In this document: positions 22,045-32,227 of the stretch, in pieces
Numbering within the stretch: position 1 is the first letter of the stretch
Layout of the letters: every line of letters starts with the position of its first letter
Assembly: GCA_963514095.1 (NCBI GenBank)
Contig: OY741268.1
Coordinates: 6,645,824 to 6,709,823, forward strand
Source of the DNA: Eutrigla gurnardus
Lineage: Eukaryota > Chordata > Actinopteri > Perciformes > Triglidae
DNA length: 64,000 bases
Reading direction: 5' to 3'
Made by a program: the position numbers and the translations under genes
The notes under the pieces: generated by a model
Told to the model about the DNA's origin: nothing
Database searches by the model: none
The model's input: only the letters and a program-made list of their open reading frames with translations

Positions 22045-22116
22045 AAGCCCCCAGTTGGGTGAGTGGTGATGCTCCTGCCCCCGGATGTGGGCATCCCAGG
22101 TTCACATCCCGGTGAA
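22045..22116 (+). pseudogene. tRNA-like module A in element copy 1
   Basis: Has a D-arm-like GGGTGAGTGGTGATGCTC, a 5-bp anticodon-like stem TGCCC/GGGCA around CCGGATGT, and a B-box-like GGTTCACATCC inside a TPsiC-like arm. Acceptor pairing is not evident. It is preserved in copy 2 (33.94-34.01 kb, minus). Confidence 0.6.
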
Positions 22117-22497
22117 GACATCTCATGTGTGTTTTTTTTTGTTTTTTTGCCTGTATAATTGTCTTTAGATCAGAGAATTAGACCAACATTTTACCTTAAC
22201 TATGATAAATATGTCATACAATTTCCCCAGAACCCAAATATAACTTGCAAAGACATGATAGGCATAAAGATGTTATTATTAATAGCATGTATATCCCAAT
22301 GACAAAGGCATTGCTGCATGCAATTTTCAGCCACATAAATTCCTTTCAGGTGAGTTCATTAATAGGTTCATTGAATGTGTTCATTGAATTGTTGAGATAA
22401 ATGAGTTGGTCAATGTAGATGCATTTACTAGGCCTATCTATAAAAAAAAAGAGAGAGAGAGTTCCGGACAAAGAAAGAAGTTTCTCAAACTTCCATA

Positions 22498-22562
22498 GTC
22501 GGGAATTGAACCGTGGCCGGCCGCATGCAAAGCCGACACGTTACCTCTACGCTATCGTCGCT
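22498..22562 (-). pseudogene. tRNA-like module B in element copy 1
   Basis: The minus strand reads GATAGCGTAGAGGTAACGTG (A-box-like), a 7-base loop TTTGCAT in a degenerate anticodon stem, then ACGGTTCAATTCCCGAC (good B box and T arm). In copy 2 the loop is TTTGAAC and the stem pairs better. Confidence 0.65.
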
Positions 22563-22599
22563 TTTGACAAATTGTAGTCAGAGTTATATTAGAACATGT

Positions 22600-22806
22600 T
22601 ACTCTTAACGGTACTTCCGTATTTAATCGTTCGGCAATTCTTGCCCAAGCAGCCTCGCGATTTTTATTTATCACTACAGTATTCCCTTTATTGGTTATGA
22701 TGGGTTTGTACTCAATATTTTTTGCGCTGGTCTTTTCTGCCATTTTCTCGATGATTCGACATTCACGGTTCTGGTCTGGCTTCATATCCCGTGAACGGCG
22801 TAACAC
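22600..22806 (-). pseudogene. Myb/SANT-like remnant in element copy 1
   Basis: The 84-codon minus frame (22552-22806) contains NKNREAAWARIAERLNTEVP, matching the pattern K..AW..IA..LN of trihelix/Myb-like accessory proteins of Harbinger elements, preceded by RECRIIEKMAEK. Only a partial domain remains and the 3' part of the frame runs into module B. Copy 2 has the same segment with a frameshift, so neither copy should make a full protein. Confidence 0.5.
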
Positions 22807-22963
22807 AAGACAACTTTAACCTGGCTTGAATTAGCTTCAACAAGGCGCGGCTGAAATGCGTTAATGGAACGGGTTTAGCCGCAAGTGGAAGTTGGCGTTA
22901 GTTCTAACCAGGCTTAACCAGGTAAGCCCCGCTTTAATTAGCGAGTTTGGTGGAATACCCCTC

Positions 22964-23290
22964 AGGTAGACTAATTAGTTTTGATTTGTGTTTCTTTGTA
23001 GTCTTGTTTAAGTGGTATGTCTTTGTCTATCCCCCAGTGTGTCCAAAATGGCCTGATCAGCCACTATATATGTGAACCCGTATGTCTCAGTTGTTGGTTT
23101 TTTGTAAGTCTGCCCTGAGCTAGAGTTTATCTGGTTGACGTTAAGTTCTGTTTAGTTAACCTATTTTAGAGGCCCAGAACTTTATTCAATGTTTGTTAAT
23201 TAAGTATTTTTCATTTTTTGTTAATAAAACTCACTTTTTTGAAAACTACACTGTGCCTTCTCATGCCTGCTGGCTCGGTCCCTGACACTG
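22964..23290 (+). repeat. Right half of an older repeat, with terminal AATAAA
   Basis: T-rich sequence ending TTAATAAAACTCACTTTTTT and then CTGGCTCGGTCCCTGACAC. This layout (poly(A)-like signal shortly before a C-rich terminus) resembles the repeat ends at 34.5 kb. Class unknown. Confidence 0.35.
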
Positions 23291-24509
23291 CCCCTTTTCA
23301 AGGTTGAAAGGAGTAATGAAGTTTGCCCTCTTGGTTCAAACCACGGAGCATTCCAGTTGTTGTTTAATATACATTTAAAGTTGTGGAGAAGAGGGTGCCT
23401 CTGTATGTGGTGCAAAAGCTCAGGAATAAATGATGTCACTCTTTGACTGTGTGATAATCAGGTTCTGTGACCAAAAAAATGTGAATCAATCGGGTAAATA
23501 AACACCTTTAAAATGCGTCTCACTCATTTGCTAATACCCTTTAATGGGCAACCAATGAGATGACAGCTGTCAGGACAAAAAGGCCTGTTATTTTTTGTTC
23601 AACTGATTACATTAATCACAAAAAGTCTTAGCTCAGCAAATTGTTGTTTTAAAAAAATGTATATAAACGTGTCTCGCCCTGTCATACTTCACTACAGTTT
23701 TTTTTATGATTAATGAATACATTTATACATTAAAGGAATAAGACCCACGTTTAAATAATCCCAAACTATGGTCTGACAACGAGAATTGACAACCCAGCTC
23801 AGCAGCGTCATCACATTTAACAAGCACTTAAAATAAATACATCATTACAATACAATACATTTGTGCTGAATGCTGACAAGGATCTCCTGGCTGAAATGCA
23901 AAATACCTTCTTTTTTTATTGCTATTTATTTTCCACATGAAGAATCCAAACAGATGCAATGTTCCATCTCAATGACATTGTTCTCTCATTTTTAAGTTGC
24001 TGATGATAAAAAAAGGTTGATTACAAATCCAAGGGGAACATTTGAAAGCCAAAGTTTCACATACCATGAAACAACCGAACCAAGTAAAATCCTGACTTTC
24101 AAACAAACTACGTGTTGAGCTTAGGTTGGGTAAAAGATGCTAAATCTCCAGAGGACTTGAGTAAAGCGAGAGGGCCGCCAGCGCTGCAGCCTCCTGCAGA
24201 ACCAGAAACACCTGAAGCTGCTGATTGAGGAGGAAACACATTTACAATTCAAACCACAGCATCTGCATTCTGCCCATTTCATCTCCGCGTCTTGCTTGTT
24301 GTTTCTTCGGGGAGGTAAAGCCAGCCGCCGCCGCCACGGCGTGGAGCTGCGGCGGTGTAGTTTAGGTAAAGAGAACATACAGGAACCAAAGAAAGCACAA
24401 CAACGAGAGGAAACAAGAGAAAAACAAAACCACAAACAGAAAATACATGTGCATTGATTTTGTGTTGTGAGAGCCTGCATTTCTTGAGCACTGTGTTGTG
24501 TGATGCTAA
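23291..24509. other. No gene recognised
   Basis: AT-rich. The frames at 24121-24573 owe their length partly to the CA repeat that follows, and none has a recognisable domain. A GCCGCCGCC patch occurs at 24322-24336. Confidence 0.5.
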
Positions 24510-24533
24510 CACACACACACACACACACACACA
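24510..24533. repeat. (AC)n microsatellite
   Basis: An uninterrupted AC run of about 12 units. Confidence 0.93.
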
Positions 24534-25023
24534 CCCTGCGTGTATACTCAGGAGAATCTGCAATCTGTGCCATTTTCTCCTGTCGTGAAATATTCGTATT
24601 CCCTGTGACAGCCGAGGGCGGCGGCAGAATTTATCTTCACATCCACATCTGAGCGTCTCGGCTGCCAAACCGCCGCCCGTCCCCACCGACTGCCGCCCGC
24701 CGAGCCTGGAAATCTGCTCTAATAAGCATAGCTGGCTGCTGAGGCACTGCTCAGTAAATATTACGCTTACCAATCAAAAACGTCACCGGGTTCAATATGA
24801 CTGCCTCTAAATATCAGACTGGAGGCTGAGTTATACTGCTGCACGCCCTTATTCATTATCCTCATAATTAGTCATTATTCTCTCACATCCAGCCAACAAG
24901 CTGACTCTCTGTTTTTTTTTGTTTTTTTTTGATAGGGACAGATACAAGTCATGTGGATTGTGCAACAATCCAACAGAAAGCATCATAGCATTTATAGCCT
25001 TAGCTAGTTTCCAATGCCCGTCC
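24534..25023. other. No gene recognised
   Basis: Includes a GC-rich patch at 24610-24715 without repeat signature, then AT-rich sequence. Confidence 0.45.
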
Positions 25024-25185
25024 CAGCCAGCCATCCATCCATCCATCCATCCATATGCATGCATAGTCATCATCGTCGTCGTCCCCCCCCCCCCCACCCC
25101 TCACTCACACACACATACACACACACACACACACATAAATAATCCCCCCCCCCCACACACACACACACACAGACACACAATCACT
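25024..25185. repeat. Compound microsatellite: (CCAT)n, poly-C, (CA)n
   Basis: A CCAT run at 25029-25053, C homopolymers at 25083-25095 and 25144-25154, and CA runs between and after. It lies directly at the 3' end of the minus-strand LINE fragment that follows, so part of it may be that element's tail. Confidence 0.85.
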
Positions 25186-25205
25186 CATAAAATACCCACA
25201 TTTCC

Positions 25206-26285
25206 CTATAAATGGCTACATACCTGGTTGTCTTTTAGGAACTCCTTGATTTTGCCCCTGAACCGTCCATGACTATGAATTGCCTTGAGCTCGGTGGGTA
25301 AACGGTTCCATATATTAACTCCCTTAATGAGGAATGAAGACTGGTCAAAGGAGGTTTTTCGGTGAGGTACCCTACAATTCCCTGCAGCAGCACTTCTAGT
25401 GGACCGCCCTACAACCTGCATCGGTTGGACCAGGTCGCAGAGAACCTGAGGGGCCCGATCATGCAGGCACTTGTGAATTAGGTTGATGTTGGATAAAGCT
25501 ATATAACTATCAAAGCTGAGCATGTTCAGGTCCCGCTGGACATCGCAGTGATGAGATCTTAGCGGCCTCTTACCTAAAGTTTTTAATGCACGGTTGTAAA
25601 GTCTCTCCAGAGGTTTGATTACCGAAAGACTTGCCTGCGACCATGCAGTTACACAATAGCCGAGGTGTGAGAGGATCATTGAGATCATCAAATATATTGG
25701 CTTCTTCAAATGTTAAACATTCTCTGATTAGTCTGAAGGTAAATAAGTTCAGTCTGATCATTTTGCTGATTTTCTTTACGTGTTTATCAAATTTGAGATG
25801 AGCATCCAACATTAGACCTAAATATTTAACTTCTGTGACCTGGCTGATTGGTTGATTATTGATATTAATATTTAGAGCAGTTGATGTAGGGCGCCTCCCA
25901 GAGGAAAAGCAAATTGACACAGTTTTATTGACGTTAAGCGCCAGACAGGACTTGTCAAGCCAAAGGGCTACAGCCTCTAGATGTTCATTTAGCATATGGG
26001 AGACTGCAGCAGTTGTTTTACCATGGGCATAAATAACCGCATCATCTGCATACATTTGAAAGTCAACCCCTTGGCATGAATCAGGGAGGTCATTAATAAA
26101 CATACTGAAGAGTATTGGTCCTAACACCGACCCCTGTGGAATTCCAATTTTGGTTTTTAAAAATGATGATTTGGCATTGTTGATAGCAACACATTGTTCA
26201 TGGTTTAGAAGGTACGATTTGAACCAGGCCAATGTTTTTTCTGCAAAGTTATAATTGTCTAGTTTGGATATTAATATGCTGTGGC
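25206..26285 (-). pseudogene. 5'-truncated LINE reverse transcriptase (CR1/L2/Rex1-like)
   Basis: The minus frame 25570-26232 encodes the second half of a non-LTR reverse transcriptase: IPQGSVLGPILFSMFINDLP, the catalytic YADD box near 26040-26054, then a thumb-like segment with VKYLGLMLDAHLKFDKHVKK. A frameshift near 25685 moves the reading into the 25206-25709 frame. That frame holds the C-terminal part (LSHLGYCVTAWSQ, IWNRLPTELKAIHSH) and ends at the natural stop. Homology starts abruptly near 26285 (HSILISKLDNYNF), so the endonuclease and the first RT blocks are missing, the usual 5' truncation of LINEs. The clade within the Jockey-related group is uncertain. Confidence 0.8.
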
Positions 26286-26290
26286 GAGAA

Positions 26291-26828
26291 GTTTCCTTTC
26301 CGCCGTGATGAAAAATGTTTAGAAACGTTATTCTTGTGGGGCTGGATGTTTTTTGGGGGCCTGAGCCGAACGGCTCTGATTTAATTTAGAGTTTATAATG
26401 TGGCGTTACTTCTTTCATTTATTATTTGATGTTATATTTTTCTATTAATCCTTTGACAAGGACTGTTTGTATATCACACAGAGCTCCATATAAATACATC
26501 AATGAGCCTCCTGTTCCTTCATCACCATGAAAACACACCAAATGTGGCAAAACCTCATTCTGACTGAAACCAAACGTGGTGCCGGCACTAATGATCCTTC
26601 CAATTGAAATGGAAATGAGTTTGACACGGAAAACAATGGAAAACTGGTGTTCATGAACACAGATTACTAGATTTGTGACTACGGCCGTCAGAGTGTGTTG
26701 ATACGCTGGTCAAGAATAATTTGACTCCACGCGCGGTGGAACTACTTCCTGCTGCAGAGGAAGGTGAAAGGCAGCAGAGTCAAGAGTCGTCAATGAGAGT
26801 AACAGGATTCGACATCAGCTCTCTCTCT
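26291..26828. other. No gene recognised
   Basis: Non-repetitive-looking DNA. Possibly conserved non-coding sequence near 26500-26650 but nothing decisive. Confidence 0.4.
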
Positions 26829-27009
26829 CCGTGTGTGTGTGTGTGTGCATGTGTGTGTGTCCACCATCTCCATAATGGATTGTGACTGGTTGATTGAAGT
26901 TTACTGAGTGCTGCTAATTGGTTTTGTGTGGAGTGTGTTTCATTTTGTGTGATTGCTTTGTGAGTGTGTTAGTGCGTGTGTGTGTGTGTGTGTGCGTGTG
27001 TGTGTGTCG
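26829..27009. repeat. Interrupted (GT)n microsatellites
   Basis: Two GT-rich runs at 26829-26861 and 26967-27007, separated by TG-rich unique sequence. Confidence 0.9.
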
Positions 27010-28606
27010 CTACACTGACAGTATGGGTGTGACTTACGCTCGGCTTCTCTCAAACAGATGCTCGTGATCATCTGAGGAGGTGCTACGAAAAGTGTCAGTC
27101 AGAGTGCAGCACTCGGTGAACGGTCACATGACCACGTACGTGAACCCGCGGGTGAGTCATTTCCTGTCAGAGATCCTGGAGGAGAACCTGATCAGACTGA
27201 ATTCTCTGTTCCCCGGCCTCACTTGGCTGTAGCGCTGTCTTCCTCCCCCCTGCTCACCCAGACTGTTTGTTCTCCGACTGTGAAGCGTCTGTAACGAGCG
27301 CGTGGCTATTAGCCAAATGGCTGTAATATTACTCCCCTCAGACTCCACAGTCACTTTGCTCCTCATGTTGGCAATCTGTCTGAATGTGTTCTCCGTTATT
27401 GCCTCTGCTCTCCTCCGCCAGCAGATGTTATTAAACCTTTTTTTTCTCCTTGTTTTTGCATGGCAGGCGAAAGCTGACACGCTAATATGCTGCTGCAGTC
27501 GTTCAGAGCGGCGGCGAGGAGGCGGCGAGGAACCGGCAGGTAAAACTTCCTGTTCCAGACGCTCAGGGCAAGAAGCTTGCGTGTCAAATGTTCAGACATG
27601 ATCAATATAGAGGATGGACTCACTGACACTGGGAAACATGTCGGTTGGATCCATATAACATGTGAGCAGCATCAACAGGTTATCCCAACAGCATCACAAA
27701 CCTCGCGGTAGCTAATCTGTCTCTGCCCAGACCACGTCTCCTGCCATCGCTTCACGGAGCGAGTCAGTTGTTTGGAAAGTCCGTCCGTCCGGCGGCAGGT
27801 CATCACGCGGCACTGACGGACACACAGTTGGAGTCGACTTGCTTCCTTCTGTTTCCTGGTGAACGGTGGTCAGTGTCTTCCTTCTGCAGCTGGAACAAGA
27901 TCTGTTGGACAGTGATCTTCTGCTGGATCCTTCTGGAAAAAATTGTTTCCAGTGGAAAAGAAGTCAAAAGTCAGCCGCTTGTCCAACAAGTGTGGAGACC
28001 TTTAGGTTACTTATAAAAACAGCAACAGCATTCGTTATAGAAGCCAACCTCGCTTAAAATATCTTCAGCACAGGCAGCACACGGGCCTTATGTTAAGTTG
28101 TTCAGGTTCTGTTAGTTGTTATTCAATTAGTTATTAATAACTAAATACTGGACTAAAATCATTCTGGACCAAAGTGCGTAAATCCCTCAATTATTAATCT
28201 GTCTCCTCTATGACGAATTTGTTGCCTTCACTTACTGTACGTCGTGCCTTTCTGGGCGGATGACTAGGATTTAATGGGGCCTTCAGGTGCACTCTGGTTT
28301 ATCACGTTACGAAGAAGAATTGAAAAGAATCCATTTGACACAAATTGTCTTAGAGCTCACGAGTTGTAATATATACTGATATTTTGAAAATGTTTTAATA
28401 GATTTAGGAATAATTAATTCATCCTGATTTATTTGTTGTTAATTATGTATTAAGATTCTCCTGAGCATGATGCTGAAATGTGGCAAAGTCGTCACCATTT
28501 TTTTTTTAAAGAAACCAGGGAACATCGAATATCTCAAGACATACAACGCCTGAACACAAAAACATGAGCTTGAGGGCCAATTTGCAAGCTGATGTGTCTG
28601 GTGAGC
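27010..28606. other. No gene recognised; CpG-moderate then AT-rich
   Basis: 27020-27560 is the least repetitive, most balanced DNA of this part, with several GCGGCGAGGAGG-like words near 27511. It could be regulatory, but I see no exon with splice signals and a frame I can name. Confidence 0.4.

Positions 28607-28610
<4 letters not shown>

Positions 28611-28670
<60 letters not shown>
28611..28670. repeat. (TAA)n microsatellite, about 20 units
   Basis: An uninterrupted TAA/AAT run followed by an A homopolymer. The polyisoleucine frame on minus is an artefact. Confidence 0.97.
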
Positions 28671-28679
<9 letters not shown>

Positions 28680-28911
28680 CCCTCTTTAATCTTTAAAACT
28701 GGTAACATGCTAGTCACAGCAGTCCACCAAGTTGCAGGTCAACTGTGGACTCCCACAGTGTCTCTTTTATGGACCATGTTTTGTACTGTGTACACATGTA
28801 TCATGTCCTTGTACTACTTACAGATATAAACTCTCCACCTAACCTCAAAAACTTTATTTTAGTCCTCTCGCAAGTGTGATCATATTACAGAGAAACATAT
28901 ATCGCCATATA

Positions 28912-29362
28912 TATTGCCAAAAGTATTGGCTCACCTTCCTTGACTCGCATACAAACTTAAGTGACATCCCATTCTTAATCTATAGGGTTTAATATGACGT
29001 CGGTCCACCCTTTGCAGCTATAACAGCTTCAACTCTTCTGGAAGGCTTTCCACAAGGTTTAGGAGTGTGTTTATGGGACTTTTTGACCATTCTTCCAGAA
29101 GTGTATTTGTGAGGTCACACACTGATGTCGGAGGGAAGGCCTGGCTCTCAGTCTCCACTCTAATTCATCCCAAAGGTGTTCTATCGGGTTGAGGTCAGGA
29201 CTCTGTGTAGGCCAGTCAAGTTCATCCACACCAAACTCTCTCCTCCATGTCTTTATGGACCTTGCTTTGTTCACTGGTGCACAGTCATGTTGGAACAGGA
29301 AGGAACTGTTCCACAAAGTTGGGAGCATGGAATTGTCCAACATCTCTTGGTATGCTAACCTC
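28912..29362 (-). mobile_element. Truncated Tc1-like transposon (3' part)
   Basis: Begins on the plus strand with a terminal-repeat-like TTGCCAAAAGTATTGGCTCA and runs into antisense transposase sequence. It stops abruptly near 29362. Only the C-terminal third of the transposase and one end remain. The first bases match the style of the relic at 2.48 kb but not the intact element at 32.2 kb, so at least two Tc1 lineages are present. Confidence 0.8.
29071..29343 (-). pseudogene. Tc1 transposase C-terminal fragment
   Basis: The 90-residue minus frame includes FLFQHDCAPVNKARSI with the second catalytic Asp (HD) and DWPTQSPDLNPIEHLWDELE with the catalytic Glu (PIE). Spacing between them fits the DD34E pattern of Tc1 transposases. 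The N-terminal DNA-binding domains and the first catalytic Asp are absent because the copy is truncated. No activity is expected. Confidence 0.85.
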
Positions 29363-29557
29363 GCTCAAAAACTCTGTGGTTTTGGTCCTTAAACAAAAAT
29401 ACACTAAAGTACTGTTGAAAATACTTGGAAGTGTGTGATTGCGTGTTCATGGCGGCTGAAGTTCAGAGTTACTCTGACACTTTACAGATTTCTGGAGCTT
29501 TGAAATAGTTTCTGTGGAGCTTGAGAGATGAGAGACGAAGAGGCCTGAAAGAGGGCG

Positions 29558-29571
29558 ACACACACACAAAC

Positions 29572-29630
<59 letters not shown>

Positions 29631-29640
29631 CACACACACT
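29558..29640. repeat. (CA)n microsatellite
   Basis: A long CA run with a few interruptions (CAAACACACG, AGGCAC). The Cys-Val frame on minus is an artefact. Confidence 0.95.
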
Positions 29641-30960
29641 GTAAACAGTGCAGCTCATATTGTTTCATATCAGCCGAGAGCAGAAAACTAATTTCTCGTC
29701 TTTCCTCCTCAACAGTCACTGGATGAATTCTCTGTGTGGAGGAAAAGCCTTTGACTCATCTCAATGAAACAACAAAAAAACTCTCTCTCTGCGTGTGTGT
29801 GTGTGTTTGTTTCTTTGTGGGGACCAAAATGAGTTGAGACCTGAGGAGTGGGTCCATTTGTAGAAAGATACAGCGTTTTTGTGGTCAGTGTGGACATTTT
29901 TTAGGTTTGAAGCCAGTTTTGTAAAGGGGGTATTTGTGTAAATTAAGATGTGTTAGGAAAGAAGGTAAAAGGTAAGGACGTTTTTTAGAAAAGGGGATAT
30001 TTTTGTATAGTGAAGACATTTTGGAAATTGCAATCATATTAGGACAGTGGGGACATTTTGGAAGATGAGGACATTTTGAGGAAGTGAGGAGACATGTGAA
30101 GGACCAGGCTACGCAAAAAAAACTGGGAGAGCAGGTAAAAGTGGAAAAATAAGGGTTTTAGTCAATACAAATAATATTTACAGTATTTTAGGATGGGAAA
30201 CAAACCAAGCAAAAGTGACAACGTAAGATAAATATATACTTTGAACTGCAAACTAAACTGACCAGAAATGAAAGTAACAGCATGAGGCCTCCTCTAACCA
30301 AGAGACTCACTTCATCTCAAGACTTCAGGGTTCTGTAATCTATGCTGGTCAGCCCATAGTTATTGCAGGGGAGAGAAGGCATTCCTCGTCTGTGGCATCG
30401 ATGAAGTGGCTCCAGAGAACCCCCCTCCGGCTGTGCCAGAATGGCATAGACCAGTTATCCAGCTCCACCTGCTCCAACACTTCAGTCTTTTGCTAGATTG
30501 CCAAAAGGATGGGAAACTACAGGACACCAACAGGGAACTTATTAACACACTATATTTGACTTGATTGCGTGCACAAAATCTAGAAAAAATAAAGTAGATC
30601 TAAAAACGTGTCTTGTATTTATGATACGAAAAGTAACTGAAACACATCACCTTTCATATGCCTAGTTGGCTGGTAGTTGCAGCCACCTCTCCACACATGT
30701 GTATGGACATTGTTTGACCAATAAACGTTGATAATTGGTATTATACAGTATGCAACTTGGATTAGCATCTGGTGATGATGTGATGTAGGAGCTCTTTCTC
30801 AATAAATACCCTGCATGCCATGCGCACATGAATACGCGATAGACGCCAGAGATCAGATGTTCAAACTATTGCAACGCACATATTTAAAAGGGAAGAATGT
30901 GTTGTGAGATTGTGCACTTCTCACACAGATGAGACGTATACGGTTTGACAGAGGCTTGAA
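29641..30960. other. No gene recognised
   Basis: 29800-30100 has repeated GGGGACATTTTGGAA-like and GAGGACATTTTGAGG words at irregular spacing, a weak tandem character. A 62-codon minus frame at 30360-30548 has no recognised domain. Confidence 0.45.
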
Positions 30961-31136
30961 AAAGCGTGTCATGCAAAGGAGTATGTTGAAAAAAGAAATA
31001 CTATAGTATGCCTTTAAAAGCCATAAAGTACTAGAATACTTGTTGAAACCATGAAAAAAATCATACTATAATATGCCTAAAAAAGTATGTTCAAAATCAT
31101 AAAAAGTCATAGTCAGAAAAGTATGTCATGCTGGGG
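30961..31136. repeat. AT-rich satellite, left part
   Basis: Diverged repeats of words such as AAAGTATGTTGAAAAAAG, ATACTATAGTATGCCT and AAAAGTCATAG. The same words resume near 34600, so this is the left side of an array split by the nested insertion. Confidence 0.7.
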
Positions 31137-31440
31137 AAAAAAGCCTCATAATCTTGGTTTTTGTTTCTTTATTTTCCTGTTTTGTAGCCTCTGGTTTTGT
31201 TCGGCTGACTACTTTTATTTTGTAGTATCTGTTGCGTCCAGTCTCGCTTTGCTTCCTGTTTCAGTTTCCCTCCTTGTGTCTGATTGTCATGCCAGACGTG
31301 CCTCTTCTGTCTCCTTGTGCCCTCCACCTGTGACTTGTTCCCCTAGTTAGGCCCTGTGTATTTACTCTGTGTATTTACTCTGTTTGCTTGTCAGTACCAC
31401 GTTTCTCAGTTTACTGTTTACTGGATTCCCTGTGTTACCT
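31137..31440 (+). repeat. Older repeat split by Harbinger-like copy 2, left half
   Basis: A T/C-rich segment (for example CACCTGTGACTTGTTCCCCT, GTGTATTTACTCTG). It continues after the insertion at 34422, so a single older element of roughly 0.5 kb is inferred. It has no coding capacity. Confidence 0.5.
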
Positions 31441-31857
31441 GAGGGGTATTCCACCAAACTCACTAATTAAAGCGGCGCTTACCTGGTTAAGCCTGGTTAG
31501 AACTAACGCCAACTTCCACTTGCGGCTAAACCCATTCCATTAACGCATTTCAGCCGCGCCTTGTTGAGGCTAATTCAAGCCAGGTTAAAGTTGTCGTGTG
31601 TTACGTCGTTCACGGGATATGAAGCCAGACCAGAACCGTGAATGTCGAATCATCGAGAAAATGGCACAAAAGAGCAGAGCAAAAATGATTGATGGAACTG
31701 TACGAGGAGTACAAACCCATCATAACCAATAAAGGGAATACTGTAGTGATAAATAAAAATCGTGAGGCTGCTTGGGCAACAATTGCCGAGCGATTAAATA
31801 CGGAAGTACCGTTAAGAGTAACATGCTCTAATATAACACTGACAACAGTTTCTCACA

Positions 31858-31923
31858 CAGGAGGATAGTGTAGAGGTAACGCGTCTGCTTTGAACGCGGC
31901 AGGCGACGGTTCAATTCCCGACT
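31858..31923 (+). pseudogene. tRNA-like module B in element copy 2
   Basis: Reads GATAGTGTAGAGGTAACGCG (A-box-like), TCTGC-TTTGAAC-GCGGC (anticodon-like arm, mostly paired) and GACGGTTCAATTCCCGAC (B box in a T arm). It is better paired than in copy 1. Confidence 0.65.
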
Positions 31924-31956
31924 CTGGAACTTTGTGAAACTTCTTTCTTTGGCCGG

Positions 31957-31960
31957 AACA

Positions 31961-31990
<30 letters not shown>
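31957..31990. repeat. (CT)n microsatellite
   Basis: A CT run just downstream of module B. Copy 1 has a short AG run at the equivalent position. Confidence 0.9.
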
Positions 31991-31992
<2 letters not shown>

Positions 31993-32227
31993 TTTTTTTG
32001 GATAGGCCTAGTAAATGCATCTACATTGACCAACATATTTATCTCAACAATTCAATGAACACATTCAATTAATCTATTAATGAACTCACCTGAAAGGAAT
32101 TTATGTGGCTGAAAATTGCATGCAGCAATACCTTTGTCATTGGGATCTATAACATGCTATTAATAATAATCATGTTTTTGCAAGTTATATTTGGGTTCTG
32201 GGGAAATTGTATGACATATTTATCATA

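Larger units (their letters stand above)
21651..22963. mobile_element. Harbinger-like non-autonomous element, copy 1 (uninterrupted)
   Basis: 1313 bp with inverted ends GAGGGGTATTCCATCAAACT and, from the other side, GAGGGGTATTCCACCAAACT followed by CGCTAA. The interior holds two tRNA-like modules in opposite orientation (plus strand near 22045-22115, minus strand near 22498-22562) and a Myb/SANT-like remnant on minus. A second, inverted copy at 31.44-34.42 kb matches along its whole length but carries a Tc1 insertion. PIF/Harbinger membership is inferred from the Myb-like remnant and general structure. The target duplication could not be resolved. Confidence 0.8.

Noticed and set aside
24121..24773. 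Overlapping 150-164 codon minus frames as a host gene
   Set aside because: They run through a CA repeat and GC-rich patch in two frames at once. No domain or conserved motif is visible.
29447..29719. Cys-Val repeat protein
   Set aside because: Translation of a CA/GT microsatellite. The same applies to 3944-4264 and 24279-24773.
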